Source of the DNA: Caballeronia calidae | GTDB lineage: Bacteria; Pseudomonadota; Gammaproteobacteria; Burkholderiales; Burkholderiaceae | NCBI RefSeq assembly: GCF_900044055.2 | Contig: NZ_FCOX02000007.1 | Span: 161,771 to 225,770 of the forward strand | Reading direction: 5' to 3' | Length of the DNA: 64,000 nucleotides | Shown: positions 8,988 through 18,599 of the stretch, in pieces | How the letters are laid out: every line of letters starts with the position of its first letter | Position numbering within the stretch: the stretch's first letter is position 1 | The notes under the pieces: model-generated | Told to the model about the DNA's origin: nothing | Seen by the model: only the letters and a program-made list of their open reading frames with translations | Databases searched by the model: none | Program-made: the position numbers and the translations under genes

Positions 8988-9042
8988 CTCGTGTCTCCGG
9001 CTGCGCGCTGGCCGCAAAGCCGCGCGGCATCGTCATTCCATA

Positions 9043-9061
9043 CTTTTTGTTTGGGAAAAAG
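9043..9061. promoter_or_regulatory. Small inverted repeat in LysR-gcl intergenic region
   Basis: CTTTTT and AAAAAG are separated by seven bases between the divergent LysR gene and gcl. It could be part of a LysR operator, but arms this AT-rich and short are weak evidence. Confidence 0.3.
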
Positions 9062-9169
9062 CGACTCCAGCTGATCTTATCAAACCTTTTTCACAGAATT
9101 AAAGTGCAACGGAACCCTGCATGAATGCAGACAGAATTTTCGGATAGAGACCCCAGGAAGGAGACAACC

Positions 9170-10945
9170 ATGCCCAAGATGAGAGCCGTTGACGCAGCCG
9201 TCCTCGTGCTGGAAAAAGAAGGAATCGATACCGCGTTCGGCGTGCCGGGCGCGGCCATCAACCCGTTCTACTCGGCGATGAAGAAGTCGGGCGGCATCAG
9301 CCACGTGCTCGCGCGCCACGTCGAAGGCGCATCGCACATGGCGGAAGGTTATACCCGCGCGGCGCCCGGCAACATCGGCGTTTGCATCGGCACGTCGGGC
9401 CCGGCGGGCACGGACATGATCACCGGGCTGTATTCGGCTCAGGCCGACTCCATCCCCATTCTCGCGATCACCGGCCAGGCGCCGCGCGCGCGTCTTTACA
9501 AGGAAGATTTCCAGGCCGTCGATATCGAATCGATCGCCAAGCCCGTCACGAAATGGGCCGTCACGGTGCGCGAGCCGGCGCTCGTGCCGCGTGTGTTCCA
9601 GCAGGCGTTCCATCTGATGCGCTCGGGCCGTCCGGGTCCGGTGCTGGTCGATCTGCCGATCGACGTGCAGCTCGCCGAGATCGAATTCGACATCGACACG
9701 TATGAGCCGCTGCCGGTCTACAAGCCGAAGGCGACGCGCGCGCAGATCGAAAAGGCGCTGACGATGCTCAACGACGCGGAAAAGCCGTTGATCGTCTCCG
9801 GCGGCGGCGTGCTCAACGCGGCGGCGGAAAACCTGCTCGTCGAATTCGCGGAAACGCTCGGCGTGCCCGTCATTCCGACGCTGATGTCGTGGGGCGCGAT
9901 TCCCGACGATCACCCGCTGATGGCCGGCATGGTCGGCCTGCAGACGTCGCACCGCTACGGCAACGCGACGATGCTCGCCTCCGACTTCGTGCTCGGCATC
10001 GGCAACCGCTGGGCGAATCGTCACACCGGCAGCGTCGAGGTTTACACCAAGGGCCGTAAGTTCGTGCACGTGGATATCGAGCCGACGCAGATCGGCCGCG
10101 TGTTCGGGCCGGACCTCGGCATCGTGTCGGACGCGAAGGCCGCGCTCGAACTGTTCGTCGAAGTGGCGAAGGAATGGAAGGCCGCGGGCAAGCTCAAGGA
10201 TCGCGGCGCATGGGTTGCGGATTGCCAGCAGCGCAAGCGCACGATGCTGCGCAAGACGCACTTCGAAAACGTGCCGATGAAGCCGCAGCGCGTCTACGAA
10301 GAGATGAATCTCGCGTTCGACCGCGACACCTGCTTCGTGACGACGATCGGTCTGTCGCAGATCGCGGGCGCGCAATTCCTGCACGTGTTCAAGGCGCGCA
10401 ACTGGATCAACTGCGGTCAGGCCGGCCCGCTCGGCTGGACGATTCCCGCCGCGCTCGGCGTGCGTGCGGCCGATCCGTCGCGCAAGATCGTCGCGCTCTC
10501 GGGTGACTACGACTTCCAGTTCATGATCGAAGAGCTCGCCGTGGGCGCGCAGTTCAAGCTGCCGTACGTGCATGTGGTCGTGAACAACTCGTACCTCGGC
10601 CTGATCCGTCAGGCGCAGCGCGGCTTCGACATGGACTACTGCGTGCAGCTCGCGTTCGACAACATCAACGCGCCCGAGCTCGAAGGTTATGGCGTCGATC
10701 ACGTGGCGGTGGCCGAAGGTCTCGGCTGCAAGGCGCTGCGCGTGCACAAGCCGGAAGACATCGCGCCTGCATTGAAGCAAGCGCAAGCCCTGGCCGCCGA
10801 ACATCAGGTGCCGGTGGTCGTCGAGATGATTCTCGAGCGCGTGACCAACATCGCGATGGGCACCGAGATCGACGCGATCAACGAGTTCGAAGAGCTCGCC
10901 GAAACGAAGGCCGACGCGCCGACCGCCATCACGCCGCTGGACTGA
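9170..10945 (+). CDS. gcl: Glyoxylate carboligase
   Basis: A 591-residue thiamine-diphosphate enzyme joining two glyoxylates to tartronate semialdehyde plus CO2. Order: N-terminal Pyr domain with [16 protein letters not shown] (residues about 49-64), central domain, and C-terminal PP domain with GDYDF and VNNSYLGL for Mg-ThDP. Residue 51 is Val before Glu52, the Gcl-specific exception to the catalytic Glu of other ThDP enzymes (E. coli Gcl, family knowledge). Start at 9170 follows AGGAAGGAGA. It is first in gcl-hyi-glxR and divergent from a LysR gene. Confidence 0.96.
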   Translation: MPKMRAVDAAVLVLEKEGIDTAFGVPGAAINPFYSAMKKSGGISHVLARHVEGASHMAEGYTRAAPGNIGVCIGTSGPAGTDMITGLYSAQADSIPILAITGQAPRARLYKEDFQAVDIESIAKPVTKWAVTVREPALVPRVFQQAFHLMRSGRPGPVLVDLPIDVQLAEIEFDIDTYEPLPVYKPKATRAQIEKALTMLNDAEKPLIVSGGGVLNAAAENLLVEFAETLGVPVIPTLMSWGAIPDDHPLMAGMVGLQTSHRYGNATMLASDFVLGIGNRWANRHTGSVEVYTKGRKFVHVDIEPTQIGRVFGPDLGIVSDAKAALELFVEVAKEWKAAGKLKDRGAWVADCQQRKRTMLRKTHFENVPMKPQRVYEEMNLAFDRDTCFVTTIGLSQIAGAQFLHVFKARNWINCGQAGPLGWTIPAALGVRAADPSRKIVALSGDYDFQFMIEELAVGAQFKLPYVHVVVNNSYLGLIRQAQRGFDMDYCVQLAFDNINAPELEGYGVDHVAVAEGLGCKALRVHKPEDIAPALKQAQALAAEHQVPVVVEMILERVTNIAMGTEIDAINEFEELAETKADAPTAITPLD

Positions 10946-11017
10946 AGCATCGCCGCCGCGCGTCCGATCGACCGGACGCGCGGCGCCCCTCCACTGACCG
11001 ACCATCAGGAAAGAACA

Positions 11018-11818
11018 ATGCCGAAATTTGCCGCGAATTTGACCATGCTGTTCAACGAAGTCCCGTTCCTCGACCGCTTCGCGGCGGCGGCGAACGCGGG
11101 TTTCAAGGCGGTCGAGTTCCTGTTTCCTTACGCGTTCTCGATCAGCGATATCCAGACGCGCCTGAAGGACAACGACCTGCGGATCGTGCTGCACAACCTG
11201 CCCGCGGGCAACTGGGAAGCGGGCGAGCGCGGCATCGCCTGTTTGCCGGATCGCGTCGCGGAATTCCGCGAAGGCGTGCCGCGCGCGATCGAATACGCGA
11301 AGGCGCTGAACGTGCCGCAACTGAACTGCCTCGTCGGCATTCCGACGGCGGGTGTATCGGCGGATCAGGCGCGCGCGACCATCGTCGAGAACCTGCGTTT
11401 TGCAGCGGAAGCGCTCAAGAAGGAAGGCATCAGGCTGCTCGTCGAGCCGTGCAACGCGTACGACATTCCGGGCTTCGCGCTGAACCGCTCGAAGGAAGGC
11501 CTCGACGTGATTCAGGCGGTCGGCTCGGACAACCTGTTCCTGCAGTACGACATCTATCACATGCAGCGCATGGAAGGCGAGCTCGCCGCGACGATCAAGA
11601 AGAACCTGCCGAAGATCGCGCATATCCAGCTCGCCGACAACCCCGGCCGCAACGAACCGGGTACGGGCGAAATCAACTACCCGTTCCTGTTCGGGCTGCT
11701 CGACGAGATCGGCTATGAAGGCTGGATCGGCTGCGAGTACAAGCCGCTCAACGGCACCGAAGCGGGCCTCGGCTGGCTGCAAAGCATTGGCGGAATGAAG
11801 GCGCACGCCGCCGCTTAA
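11018..11818 (+). CDS. hyi: Hydroxypyruvate isomerase
   Basis: A 266-residue TIM-barrel protein of the Hyi family (MPKFAANLTMLFNEVPFLDRF; VEPCNAYDIPGF with a metal-binding Glu; HIQLADNPGRNEPGTGEINY). It interconverts hydroxypyruvate and tartronate semialdehyde. It lies 72 bases after gcl with the ribosome binding site AGGAAAG. Together with Gcl and GlxR it forms the glyoxylate-to-D-glycerate pathway used on glycolate, allantoin or purine breakdown products. Confidence 0.95.
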   Translation: MPKFAANLTMLFNEVPFLDRFAAAANAGFKAVEFLFPYAFSISDIQTRLKDNDLRIVLHNLPAGNWEAGERGIACLPDRVAEFREGVPRAIEYAKALNVPQLNCLVGIPTAGVSADQARATIVENLRFAAEALKKEGIRLLVEPCNAYDIPGFALNRSKEGLDVIQAVGSDNLFLQYDIYHMQRMEGELAATIKKNLPKIAHIQLADNPGRNEPGTGEINYPFLFGLLDEIGYEGWIGCEYKPLNGTEAGLGWLQSIGGMKAHAAA

Positions 11819-11845
11819 ATCTGACACACAGGAGGAGCTCGAAGT

Positions 11846-12751
11846 ATGGCAACGATCGGTTTCATCGGCCTCGGCATCATGGGCGCGCACATGGCGCGCA
11901 ATCTCATCAAGGGCGGCCACTCGCTCGTCGTGAACGGCAAGTATCCGGTGCCGGACGATATCCGCGCGCAGACGAAAGTCGTGGAAGATTCGAGCGCGGT
12001 CGCGCAGGCGAGCGAGATCGTCATCACGATGGTGCCCGACACGCCCGATGTCGCCAATGTGCTGTTCGCCGATGACGGCGTCGCGAAGGGTCTCACGAAG
12101 GGCAAGCTCGTCATCGACATGAGCTCGATCGCGCCGCTGGAAACGCAGGAGTTCGCGAAGAAGATCAACGCGCTCGGCTGCGACTACCTCGACGCGCCGG
12201 TCTCGGGCGGCGAAGTCGGCGCACGCGAAGCGACGCTCACGATCATGGTCGGCGGCCCGGAAAAGTCGTTCAACATCGCCAAGCCGCTTTTCGAACTGAT
12301 GGGCAAGAACATCTCGCTCATCGGCGACAACGGCGCGGGCCAGACCTGCAAGGTCGCGAACCAGATCATCGTCGCGCTGAACATCGAGGCGGTCGCGGAA
12401 GCGCTGCTCTTCGCGGCCCGCTCGGGCGCGGATCCCGAGCGCGTGCGCAAGGCACTGATGGGCGGCTTCGCGTCGTCGCGCATTCTCGAAGTGCATGGCG
12501 AGCGCATGACGAAGCGCACCTTCAATCCGGGCTTCCGCATCGAACTGCATCAGAAGGACCTGAACCTCGCGCTCGACGGCGCGCGCAAGATGGGCCTCGC
12601 CCTGCCCCATACCGCGAGCGCTCAGCAGCTTTTCAGCGTGTGCGCGGCGAATGGCGGCAAGGCGTGGGATCACTCGGCGCTCGTGCGCGCGCTCGAGATC
12701 ATGTCGAACTTCCAGGTGGCGGACGAGCCGCAGCAAGCCAAGGCTGCGTAA
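11846..12751 (+). CDS. glxR: Tartronate semialdehyde reductase
   Basis: A 301-residue beta-hydroxyacid dehydrogenase: N-terminal GFIGLGIMG Rossmann motif, substrate-binding DAPVSGGEVGA (about 117-127) and catalytic Lys169 in GQTCKVANQ. It reduces tartronate semialdehyde to D-glycerate with NAD(P)H. A strong AGGAGG lies upstream of ATG, and the 27-base gap after hyi indicates cotranscription. It is the last gene of the glyoxylate operon; no glycerate kinase gene follows, so that step is encoded elsewhere. Confidence 0.95.
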   Translation: MATIGFIGLGIMGAHMARNLIKGGHSLVVNGKYPVPDDIRAQTKVVEDSSAVAQASEIVITMVPDTPDVANVLFADDGVAKGLTKGKLVIDMSSIAPLETQEFAKKINALGCDYLDAPVSGGEVGAREATLTIMVGGPEKSFNIAKPLFELMGKNISLIGDNGAGQTCKVANQIIVALNIEAVAEALLFAARSGADPERVRKALMGGFASSRILEVHGERMTKRTFNPGFRIELHQKDLNLALDGARKMGLALPHTASAQQLFSVCAANGGKAWDHSALVRALEIMSNFQVADEPQQAKAA

Positions 12752-13054
12752 CGTCCCATACCTGAACCGTGGGGCGTCCCGCGTATGGGCACGCGGGACA
12801 AATGTCGCTCTGGGCTGAGGGCGGCAAGTGGGGTCCGAGAGCGGCACCCGGCGGTGCGCCGGGTAAGCCTTGGTCGGTCAGACGGTTTGTCGTCGGGTGT
12901 CCGCGTCGGATTGTTGCAAACTGCGTCCTATCCTTGATGCATGGGGGATGCTACAAATCCTTTTGTTGAAACTCAGAACTATCTGGTAGCGATCGCGACT
13001 AACGTGCCTAGACTTCGCGGGCCGTATCAACATCGTCAATCAAGGAGTTAAACA
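12752..13054 (+). other. Non-coding gap with several hairpins
   Basis: No convincing gene. A perfect 9-bp stem (12776-12784 with 12791-12799) follows glxR and may terminate the operon, though the T-tract is missing. An alternative pairing, CCCATAC at 12755-12761 with GTATGGG at 12783-12789, would exclude it. A second perfect 8-bp hairpin (12846-12853 with 12857-12864, loop GTG) lies further on. The last 100 bases carry the promoter and AAGGAG site of the LysM gene. Confidence 0.5.
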
Positions 13055-13546
13055 ATGGGTATCCTCAGCTTTATCAAGGAAGCAGGCGAGAAACTCTTCG
13101 GCGCTGCCACGCCGAGCGCACAGGCGGCTCCCGCTGCCGCGCCCGTCGATGTCGCCGCGCTGAATCAGAAAGCAGGTGAAGCCATCGCGACGTACATCCG
13201 CTCGCAAGGTCTCAACGCCGACAATCTCGACGTGAAGTATGACGGCGCATCGCATACGGTGACCGTGTCGGGCCAGGCGCCGGATCAGGCCACGAAGGAA
13301 AAGATCCTCGTCGCCGCGGGCAACGTGCAGCACGTCGACAAGGTGGACGATCAGCTGACCGTGCCGAACGCAGCGCCCGAGTCGCAGTATTACACCGTCG
13401 TGTCGGGCGACAATCTCTGGAAGATCGCCGAGAAGTATTACGGCAATGGCTCGAAGAACGATCTGATCTTCGAAGCGAACAAGCCGATGCTGAAGAGCCC
13501 GGACAAGATCTATCCGGGACAGGTGCTGCGCATTCCGGCGGCCTGA
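13055..13546 (+). CDS. kbp: BON-LysM protein (Kbp/YgaU family)
   Basis: A 163-residue protein with the Kbp/YgaU layout: N-terminal MGILSFIKEAGEKLF (close to E. coli YgaU), a BON domain at about 40-105 and a LysM domain from 111 (YYTVVSGDNLWKIAEKYYG). No export signal is seen, matching E. coli Kbp, a cytoplasmic K+-binding protein (family knowledge); the LysM domain alone would instead suggest peptidoglycan contact. AAGGAG precedes the start. It is monocistronic, ending in a strong terminator. Confidence 0.9.
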   Translation: MGILSFIKEAGEKLFGAATPSAQAAPAAAPVDVAALNQKAGEAIATYIRSQGLNADNLDVKYDGASHTVTVSGQAPDQATKEKILVAAGNVQHVDKVDDQLTVPNAAPESQYYTVVSGDNLWKIAEKYYGNGSKNDLIFEANKPMLKSPDKIYPGQVLRIPAA

Positions 13547-13570
13547 CACTTCTCGATTGCCTGAATGAAG

Positions 13571-13599
13571 AAAACGCGAACCCTGGTTCGCGTTTTTGC
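13571..13599 (+). terminator. Terminator after kbp, shared with asparaginase gene
   Basis: Stem 13571-13582 pairs with 13585-13596 (AAAACGCGAACC with its complement), followed by TTTTTGCTTTT on the plus strand and an A/T-rich run on the other side. It serves the two convergent genes; the asparaginase stop is at 13603. Confidence 0.88.
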
Positions 13600-13602
13600 T
13601 TT

Positions 13603-14595
13603 TCAGTAGCTGTCGAAGATGCGTTGCAGATCTTTCGCGCCCGCCGATAGCGCGAGCAGCAAGAGCACGCGCGCCTTGTACGGATTGAGCGTGCCCGCGC
13701 TGACGGTACCAAGCGCGTCGTCGTTGGCCGCGCCGTTGCGCATCACATGACCCGAGCCCACGCGCGATGCACGCACCACCGCGACGCCCTGCTTCACCGC
13801 ATCGGCGAGTGCCTGCGTGAGCGTCGCGTGCATCGAGCCGTTGCCCGTGCCCGCGACGACGATACCCTTCACGCCCGCCGCGACGAGCGCATCGACCGTC
13901 ACGCGCGATGCATCCGCGTAGCTCGCGACGATCTCGACCATCGGCCATTGCTCCGTCACCGCGAATTCACTCGCGGCGGTATGCGGCCGCACGACCGTGC
14001 GCTGAAACTCCACGCGTCCGTCCTGCACGAAGCCGAGCGGGCCGGTTTCGGGCGAACGGAATGCATCGACGGCATAGGTGCTCGTCTTGGTGACATCGCG
14101 CGCGCTGTGAATCTGGTTGTTGAACGCGACGAGCACGCCCTTGCCTGCCGCGTCCTTCGACGCCGCGACCGTGACCGCGTTGAGCAGGTTCAGCGGACCA
14201 TCGGCGGAAAGCGCTGTGGACGGACGCATCGCCGCCGTCAGCACGACGGGCTTCGCGCTCTTCACCGTGAGATGCAGCAGGTACGCGGTTTCTTCGAGCG
14301 TATCGGTGCCGTGCGTGACGACGACGCCGTCGATATCGTCCTGCGCGAGCAGTTCGTCGATGCGGCGGCTGAGCGCGGTCCACAGCGCGGCGCTCATGTC
14401 CTTGCTGTCGATGCTCGCGATCTGCTCTGCATGAATCTGCGCGACGGCGCCGAGCGCGGGCACCGCATCGAGCAATTTGTCGACGCCGACGACGCCCGCC
14501 TTGTAGCCCGCCGTCTTCGATGCATCGCCCGCCTGTCCGGCGATGGTGCCGCCCGTTGCGAGCACGGCGATGCGAGGTAGAGAGGATGTGTTCAT
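13603..14595 (-). CDS. L-asparaginase
   Basis: A 330-residue asparaginase/glutaminase-family enzyme hydrolysing L-Asn to Asp and ammonia. Both catalytic threonine motifs are intact: TGGTIAG with Thr17, and HGTDTLEET with Thr97-Asp98; AAMRPSTALSADGP is also typical of the type II sequence group. No signal peptide is seen, so it should be cytoplasmic despite that similarity. Its upstream region carries six 11-bp tandem repeats between this start codon and the CysB-type gene, which could affect its expression. Confidence 0.92.
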   Translation of the reverse strand: MNTSSLPRIAVLATGGTIAGQAGDASKTAGYKAGVVGVDKLLDAVPALGAVAQIHAEQIASIDSKDMSAALWTALSRRIDELLAQDDIDGVVVTHGTDTLEETAYLLHLTVKSAKPVVLTAAMRPSTALSADGPLNLLNAVTVAASKDAAGKGVLVAFNNQIHSARDVTKTSTYAVDAFRSPETGPLGFVQDGRVEFQRTVVRPHTAASEFAVTEQWPMVEIVASYADASRVTVDALVAAGVKGIVVAGTGNGSMHATLTQALADAVKQGVAVVRASRVGSGHVMRNGAANDDALGTVSAGTLNPYKARVLLLLALSAGAKDLQRIFDSY

Positions 14596-14623
14596 GCCGG
14601 CGATTGTAAATCAGCCGGCATGC

Positions 14624-14689
14624 GATTCACGCTGGATTCACGCTGGATTCACGCTGGATTCACGCTGGATTCACGCTGGATTCACGCTG
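14624..14689. repeat. Six perfect 11-bp tandem repeats
   Basis: The unit GATTCACGCTG occurs six times head to tail with no mismatch (14624-14689), then one degenerate copy (14690-14700) that contains the stop codon of the upstream CysB-type gene. The array ends 28 bases from the asparaginase start. The 11-bp period is close to one helical turn. Confidence 0.95.
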
Positions 14690-14692
14690 CAA

Positions 14693-15619
14693 TCACGCCG
14701 CCTCGCGAAGCTGGGCCGCGATCTGCGCTTCGTCGAGCTGCGGCGCGAACATCTCGATCAGCCGGTACGCATACGCGCGCAGGAACGCGCCCTTTCGCAG
14801 GCCCACACGCGTCGTGCTCGCTTCGAACAGATGCTGTGTGTCGAGCGCCACCAATTCGGTGTCGCGCTTCGCGTCATACGCCATCGCCGCGACGATGCCG
14901 ATGCCCATGCCGAGCTCGACATACGTCTTGATGACGTCGGCGTCGATTGCGGTGAGCACGATATCGGGCATCGCGCCCGCGCTCGCGAACGCCTGATCGA
15001 CGTGCGAACGGCCGGTGAAGTCCTGGTCATAAGTGACGATCGGATATTCGGCGATCTGTTCCAGCGTGATGTGCTCGCGCCCGACGAGCGGATGATCCTT
15101 CGGCACCACGACCGTGTGATGCCACGAGTAGCACGGGAACGTGACGATGTCGGGATAACGGTCGAGCGCTTCCGTCGAAATGCCGATATCCGCCTCGCCG
15201 TTGATGATCATCTGCGCGATCTGCTGCGGGCTGCCCTGGCGCAACGCGAGATGCACCTTCGGGAAGACCTCGGTGAACTGGCGGATGACCTTCGGCAGCG
15301 CGTAACGCGCCTGCGTGTGCGTCGTCGCGACGACGAGATGGCCGTTATCCTGATCCGCGAACTGACGCGCGACGCGCCGCAGGTTCTCCGCGTCGAGCAG
15401 CATGCGCTCGATCAGCTGATGCACTTCCTTGCCCGGCTCCGTGAGCCCGGTGAGACGCTTGCCGCGGCGAATGAAGATATCGACGCCGAGTTCGTCCTCG
15501 AGATCCTTGATCTGCTTCGACACGCCCGACTGCGACGTATAGAGCACATTCGCGACCTCGGTCAGATTCATGTTCTGACGCACGGCCTCGCGCACGAAGC
15601 GCAATTGCTGGAAATTCAT
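14693..15619 (-). CDS. cysB: CysB-type LysR regulator of sulfur assimilation
   Basis: A 308-residue LysR regulator of the CysB/Cbl branch: MNFQQLRFVREAVRQNMNLTEVAN with the HTH at about 19-38, then the sulfate/O-acetylserine-type effector domain (TTHTQARYALP, GEADIGIST). It is 35 bases downstream of cysA on the same strand, the usual beta-proteobacterial arrangement, and probably activates sbp-cysT-cysW-cysA under sulfur limitation. Whether it is CysB proper or the related SsuR cannot be settled without knowing the other copies in the genome. The last codons fall in the degenerate copy of an 11-bp repeat array. Confidence 0.9.
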   Translation of the reverse strand: MNFQQLRFVREAVRQNMNLTEVANVLYTSQSGVSKQIKDLEDELGVDIFIRRGKRLTGLTEPGKEVHQLIERMLLDAENLRRVARQFADQDNGHLVVATTHTQARYALPKVIRQFTEVFPKVHLALRQGSPQQIAQMIINGEADIGISTEALDRYPDIVTFPCYSWHHTVVVPKDHPLVGREHITLEQIAEYPIVTYDQDFTGRSHVDQAFASAGAMPDIVLTAIDADVIKTYVELGMGIGIVAAMAYDAKRDTELVALDTQHLFEASTTRVGLRKGAFLRAYAYRLIEMFAPQLDEAQIAAQLREAA

Positions 15620-15654
15620 GTGTACCTCTCTCGTGATGCTTTTATGTTGTTATG

Positions 15655-16713
15655 TCATTGCGCCGGAAACACGCGCAGCGCGCGCGGCACGGCGGTCACG
15701 CCGTCGCCGATATCGAGCTTGAGCGCGCGCCATGCCTCGCGATCCAGTTCCGCCTCGATCACGCCGCCCGCGCTGCCTTCGAGCTCTACGCGCACGGAGC
15801 CGCCCAGCGTCACGACGCGCCGCACGCCGACCACGATGCCGTCGCGATGCGCGCCATCCGCCGGATACAGCGCGATGTCATGCGGGCGCACATACGCGAG
15901 CGCGCGACCGCTGAAGTGCGCCTCAGCGGCGATCGGGCTCGCGGCGCCATCGGCGATGAAGCCGGTCGCATCGACCTTGCCCTGCAGCCGGTTCGCCGCG
16001 CCGAGAAACTCGTAGACGAACGACGTCTGCGGATGATCGTACACGTCTTGCGGGCTGCCCACCTGCTCCACCCGCCCGTGATTCATCACGACGATGCGAT
16101 CCGCCACTTCGAGCGCCTCTTCCTGGTCGTGCGTGACGAAGAGCGTCGAGATATGCAGATCGTCGTGCAGGCGGCGCAGCCAGCTGCGCAGCTCCTTGCG
16201 CACCTTGGCATCGAGCGCGCCGAACGGCTCGTCGAGCAGCAGCACTTTCGGCTCGACGGCGAGCGCGCGCGCCAGCGCAATGCGCTGCCGCTGACCGCCC
16301 GACAGCTCCGATGGAAAGCGCTCCGCGAGCCAGTCGAGCTGCACGAGCTTCAGAAGCTCATGCACCTTCTCGCGGATCTTGGCCTCGCTCGGACGTTCGC
16401 GGCGCGGCTTCACGCGCAGCCCGAACGCGACGTTCTCGAACACGGTCATGTGCCGGAAAAGCGCGTAATGCTGGAACACGAAGCCGACCTGCCGCTCGCG
16501 CGCGCCGACTTCCGCAACGTCTTCGCCGTGCAGCACGACCTGACCCGCATCGGCGAATTCGAGGCCCGCGATCACGCGCAAGAGCGTGGTCTTGCCGCAG
16601 CCCGAAGGCCCGAGCAACGCGACGAGCTCACCCGCCGGAAAATCGAGCGTGACGTTGTCGAGCGCGGTGAAATCGCCGAAGCGTTTTTGCAGATTGCGAA
16701 CGATGATGCTCAT
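15655..16713 (-). CDS. cysA: Sulfate/thiosulfate ABC transporter ATPase
   Basis: A 352-residue ABC ATPase: Walker [10 protein letters not shown] at 35-43, signature LSGGQRQR, Walker [14 protein letters not shown]-loop [10 protein letters not shown], and a C-terminal regulatory TOBE-like domain (about 240-352). It powers sulfate/thiosulfate uptake with CysT and CysW. It follows cysW by 15 bases. Confidence 0.95.
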   Translation of the reverse strand: MSIIVRNLQKRFGDFTALDNVTLDFPAGELVALLGPSGCGKTTLLRVIAGLEFADAGQVVLHGEDVAEVGARERQVGFVFQHYALFRHMTVFENVAFGLRVKPRRERPSEAKIREKVHELLKLVQLDWLAERFPSELSGGQRQRIALARALAVEPKVLLLDEPFGALDAKVRKELRSWLRRLHDDLHISTLFVTHDQEEALEVADRIVVMNHGRVEQVGSPQDVYDHPQTSFVYEFLGAANRLQGKVDATGFIADGAASPIAAEAHFSGRALAYVRPHDIALYPADGAHRDGIVVGVRRVVTLGGSVRVELEGSAGGVIEAELDREAWRALKLDIGDGVTAVPRALRVFPAQ

Positions 16714-16728
16714 GATGTTATCGGCCTC

Positions 16729-17625
16729 TCAATGCTGTGCGGTGGCTTTGGCTTCGGTGACGGCTTGCGACATGCGCCGCTCCGCGAGGAGCTTCAACGC
16801 GAGCGTCACGAGCGCGAGCAGCGCAAGCAGCGACGCCACCGCGAACGCGGCCGAGAAGTTGTATTCGTTGTAGAGAATTTCGACGTGCAGCGGCATCGTG
16901 TCGGTCTGGCCGCGGATGTGGCCCGACACCACCGACACCGCGCCGAACTCGCCCATCGCGCGCGCGTTGCAGAGGATCACCCCATAGAGCAGGCCCCACT
17001 TCACGTTGGGCAAGGTCACGCGCCGGAAAATCTGCCAGCCCGATGCGCCGAGCACGTGCGCGGCTTCCTCTTCGTCGTTGCCTTGCGCCTGCATCAGCGG
17101 GATCAGCTCGCGCGCGACGAACGGGAACGTGACGAAGATCGTCGCGAGCACGATGCCGGGCACCGCGAAGATGATCTGCACGTCGTGCGCCGCGAGCCAC
17201 GGGCCAAACCAGCCCTGCGCGCCGAACATCAGCACGTAGATGAGACCCGAGATCACCGGCGACACGGAGAACGGCAAGTCGATGAGCGTCGTCAGGAGCG
17301 CCTTGCCGCGGAAGTCGAACTTCGCGATCGCCCACGATGCCGCCAGCCCGAACACGACGTTCAGCGGCACGGCGATCGCCGCGGTGATGAGCGTGAGCTT
17401 GATCGCGGACCACGCGTCGGGATCCTTCAACGACTCGAAGTAATAGTCGACGCCCTTCGCGAACGCCTGCACGAACACCGCGACGAGCGGCACGACGAGA
17501 AAGAACGCGAGGAACGCGAGCGCGATGCCGGTCAGCACCCAGCGCACGGCGCGCGGCTCGGTGACGGGATTGAGGCTATGCGTATCGCGCGGCGTCGCCG
17601 TTTGCAGCGGAAGAACCTTGCTCAT
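16729..17625 (-). CDS. cysW: Sulfate ABC transporter permease CysW
   Basis: A 298-residue inner-membrane permease with about six membrane helices and the EAA loop ([22 protein letters not shown]) that contacts CysA. The start at 17625 (MSKVLPLQ) overlaps the cysT stop by four bases (ATGA), indicating translational coupling; the frame upstream of it is an overlap with cysT and is not used. Confidence 0.94.
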   Translation of the reverse strand: MSKVLPLQTATPRDTHSLNPVTEPRAVRWVLTGIALAFLAFFLVVPLVAVFVQAFAKGVDYYFESLKDPDAWSAIKLTLITAAIAVPLNVVFGLAASWAIAKFDFRGKALLTTLIDLPFSVSPVISGLIYVLMFGAQGWFGPWLAAHDVQIIFAVPGIVLATIFVTFPFVARELIPLMQAQGNDEEEAAHVLGASGWQIFRRVTLPNVKWGLLYGVILCNARAMGEFGAVSVVSGHIRGQTDTMPLHVEILYNEYNFSAAFAVASLLALLALVTLALKLLAERRMSQAVTEAKATAQH

Positions 17626-18506
17626 GCCGTTTCTCCCGCAGCCAGCGCGACATTGACGGGCGCCGCGCCGGTCTTGCTCGTGCGACGCTGCAGGAACCAC
17701 TGCAACGTGTTGATGAGCAGCAGCATCAGGAACGACACGCAGAGCATCACGACCGCGAGCGCCGTCGCGCCGGCATAGTCGTATTGCTCCAGCTTGGTGA
17801 TGATGAGCAGCGACGTGATCTCGGACTTCATCGGCACATTGCCCGCGATGAAGATGACCGAGCCGTACTCGCCGAGCGCACGCGCGAACGCGAGCGCGAA
17901 GCCGGTCAGGAGCGCCGGAAGGAGCGACGGCAGCACGACGCGGCGGAACGTGAGCCAGCGCGTCGCGCCCAGGCACGCGGCGGCTTCTTCCTGTTCGCGC
18001 TCGAAATCTTCGAGCACCGGCTGCACCGTGCGCACGACGAACGGCAAGCCGATGAACGTCAGCGCGACGAGCACGCCGAGCGGCGTGAACGCGACCTTGA
18101 TGCCGACGAGCGCGAGATACTGCCCGATCCAGCCGTTGCTCGCATAGACGGCCGCGAGCGAGATGCCCGCGACGGAAGTCGGCAGCGCGAACGGCAAATC
18201 GACCATCGCATCGACGATGCGCTTGAACGGGAACGTGTAGCGCACCAGCACCCACGCGACGAGAAAGCCGAACACCGCGTTGATGAGCGCGCCGCCGAGC
18301 GCCGCGCCGAACGTGAGCCGGTACGACGCGAGCACGCGCGGCGAGCTCACCGCGCGCACGAACTGCGCCCAGTCGAGCGTCGCGGTCTTCGCGAAGGTCG
18401 CGGCGAGCGGAATCAGCACCACGAGGCTCAAGTACGCCACCGTGATGCCGAGCGTCAGGCCGAACCCGGGAAGCGCGCTCGGCTTCTTGAATGTGAGGGT
18501 CGTCAT
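17622..18506 (-). CDS. cysT: Sulfate ABC transporter permease CysT
   Basis: A 294-residue permease, about six helices, with the EAA loop [23 protein letters not shown]. The start at 18506 ([16 protein letters not shown]) is preferred to the upstream in-frame codon at 18548, which adds a short Arg-rich stretch. It pairs with CysW. A 93-base gap separates it from sbp. Confidence 0.94.
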   Translation of the reverse strand: MTTLTFKKPSALPGFGLTLGITVAYLSLVVLIPLAATFAKTATLDWAQFVRAVSSPRVLASYRLTFGAALGGALINAVFGFLVAWVLVRYTFPFKRIVDAMVDLPFALPTSVAGISLAAVYASNGWIGQYLALVGIKVAFTPLGVLVALTFIGLPFVVRTVQPVLEDFEREQEEAAACLGATRWLTFRRVVLPSLLPALLTGFALAFARALGEYGSVIFIAGNVPMKSEITSLLIITKLEQYDYAGATALAVVMLCVSFLMLLLINTLQWFLQRRTSKTGAAPVNVALAAGETA

Positions 18507-18599
18507 CCTTGATTCATCCTTGTTTGCGCGCCGGGGTCGGGCGCGCATTGCTTCGGGCCCGCGGCGTCATTGGCGCGCCGCGTCGCCCGCTTCTTCCGC

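Noticed and set aside
9080..12847. 1255-codon open frame antisense to gcl-hyi-glxR
   Set aside because: The plus-strand genes are clear, full-length enzymes with ribosome binding sites. In GC-rich genes the antisense frame is often open; the product is Arg/Ala/His-rich with no family motif.
12769..12969. 66-codon frame after glxR
   Set aside because: It is built from hairpin sequence, has no ribosome binding site, and its composition (Trp, Gly, Arg) is not protein-like.
16729..18255. Apparent 508-codon cysW
   Set aside because: The first 210 codons overlap cysT in another frame; true CysW starts at 17625 with the ATGA overlap.
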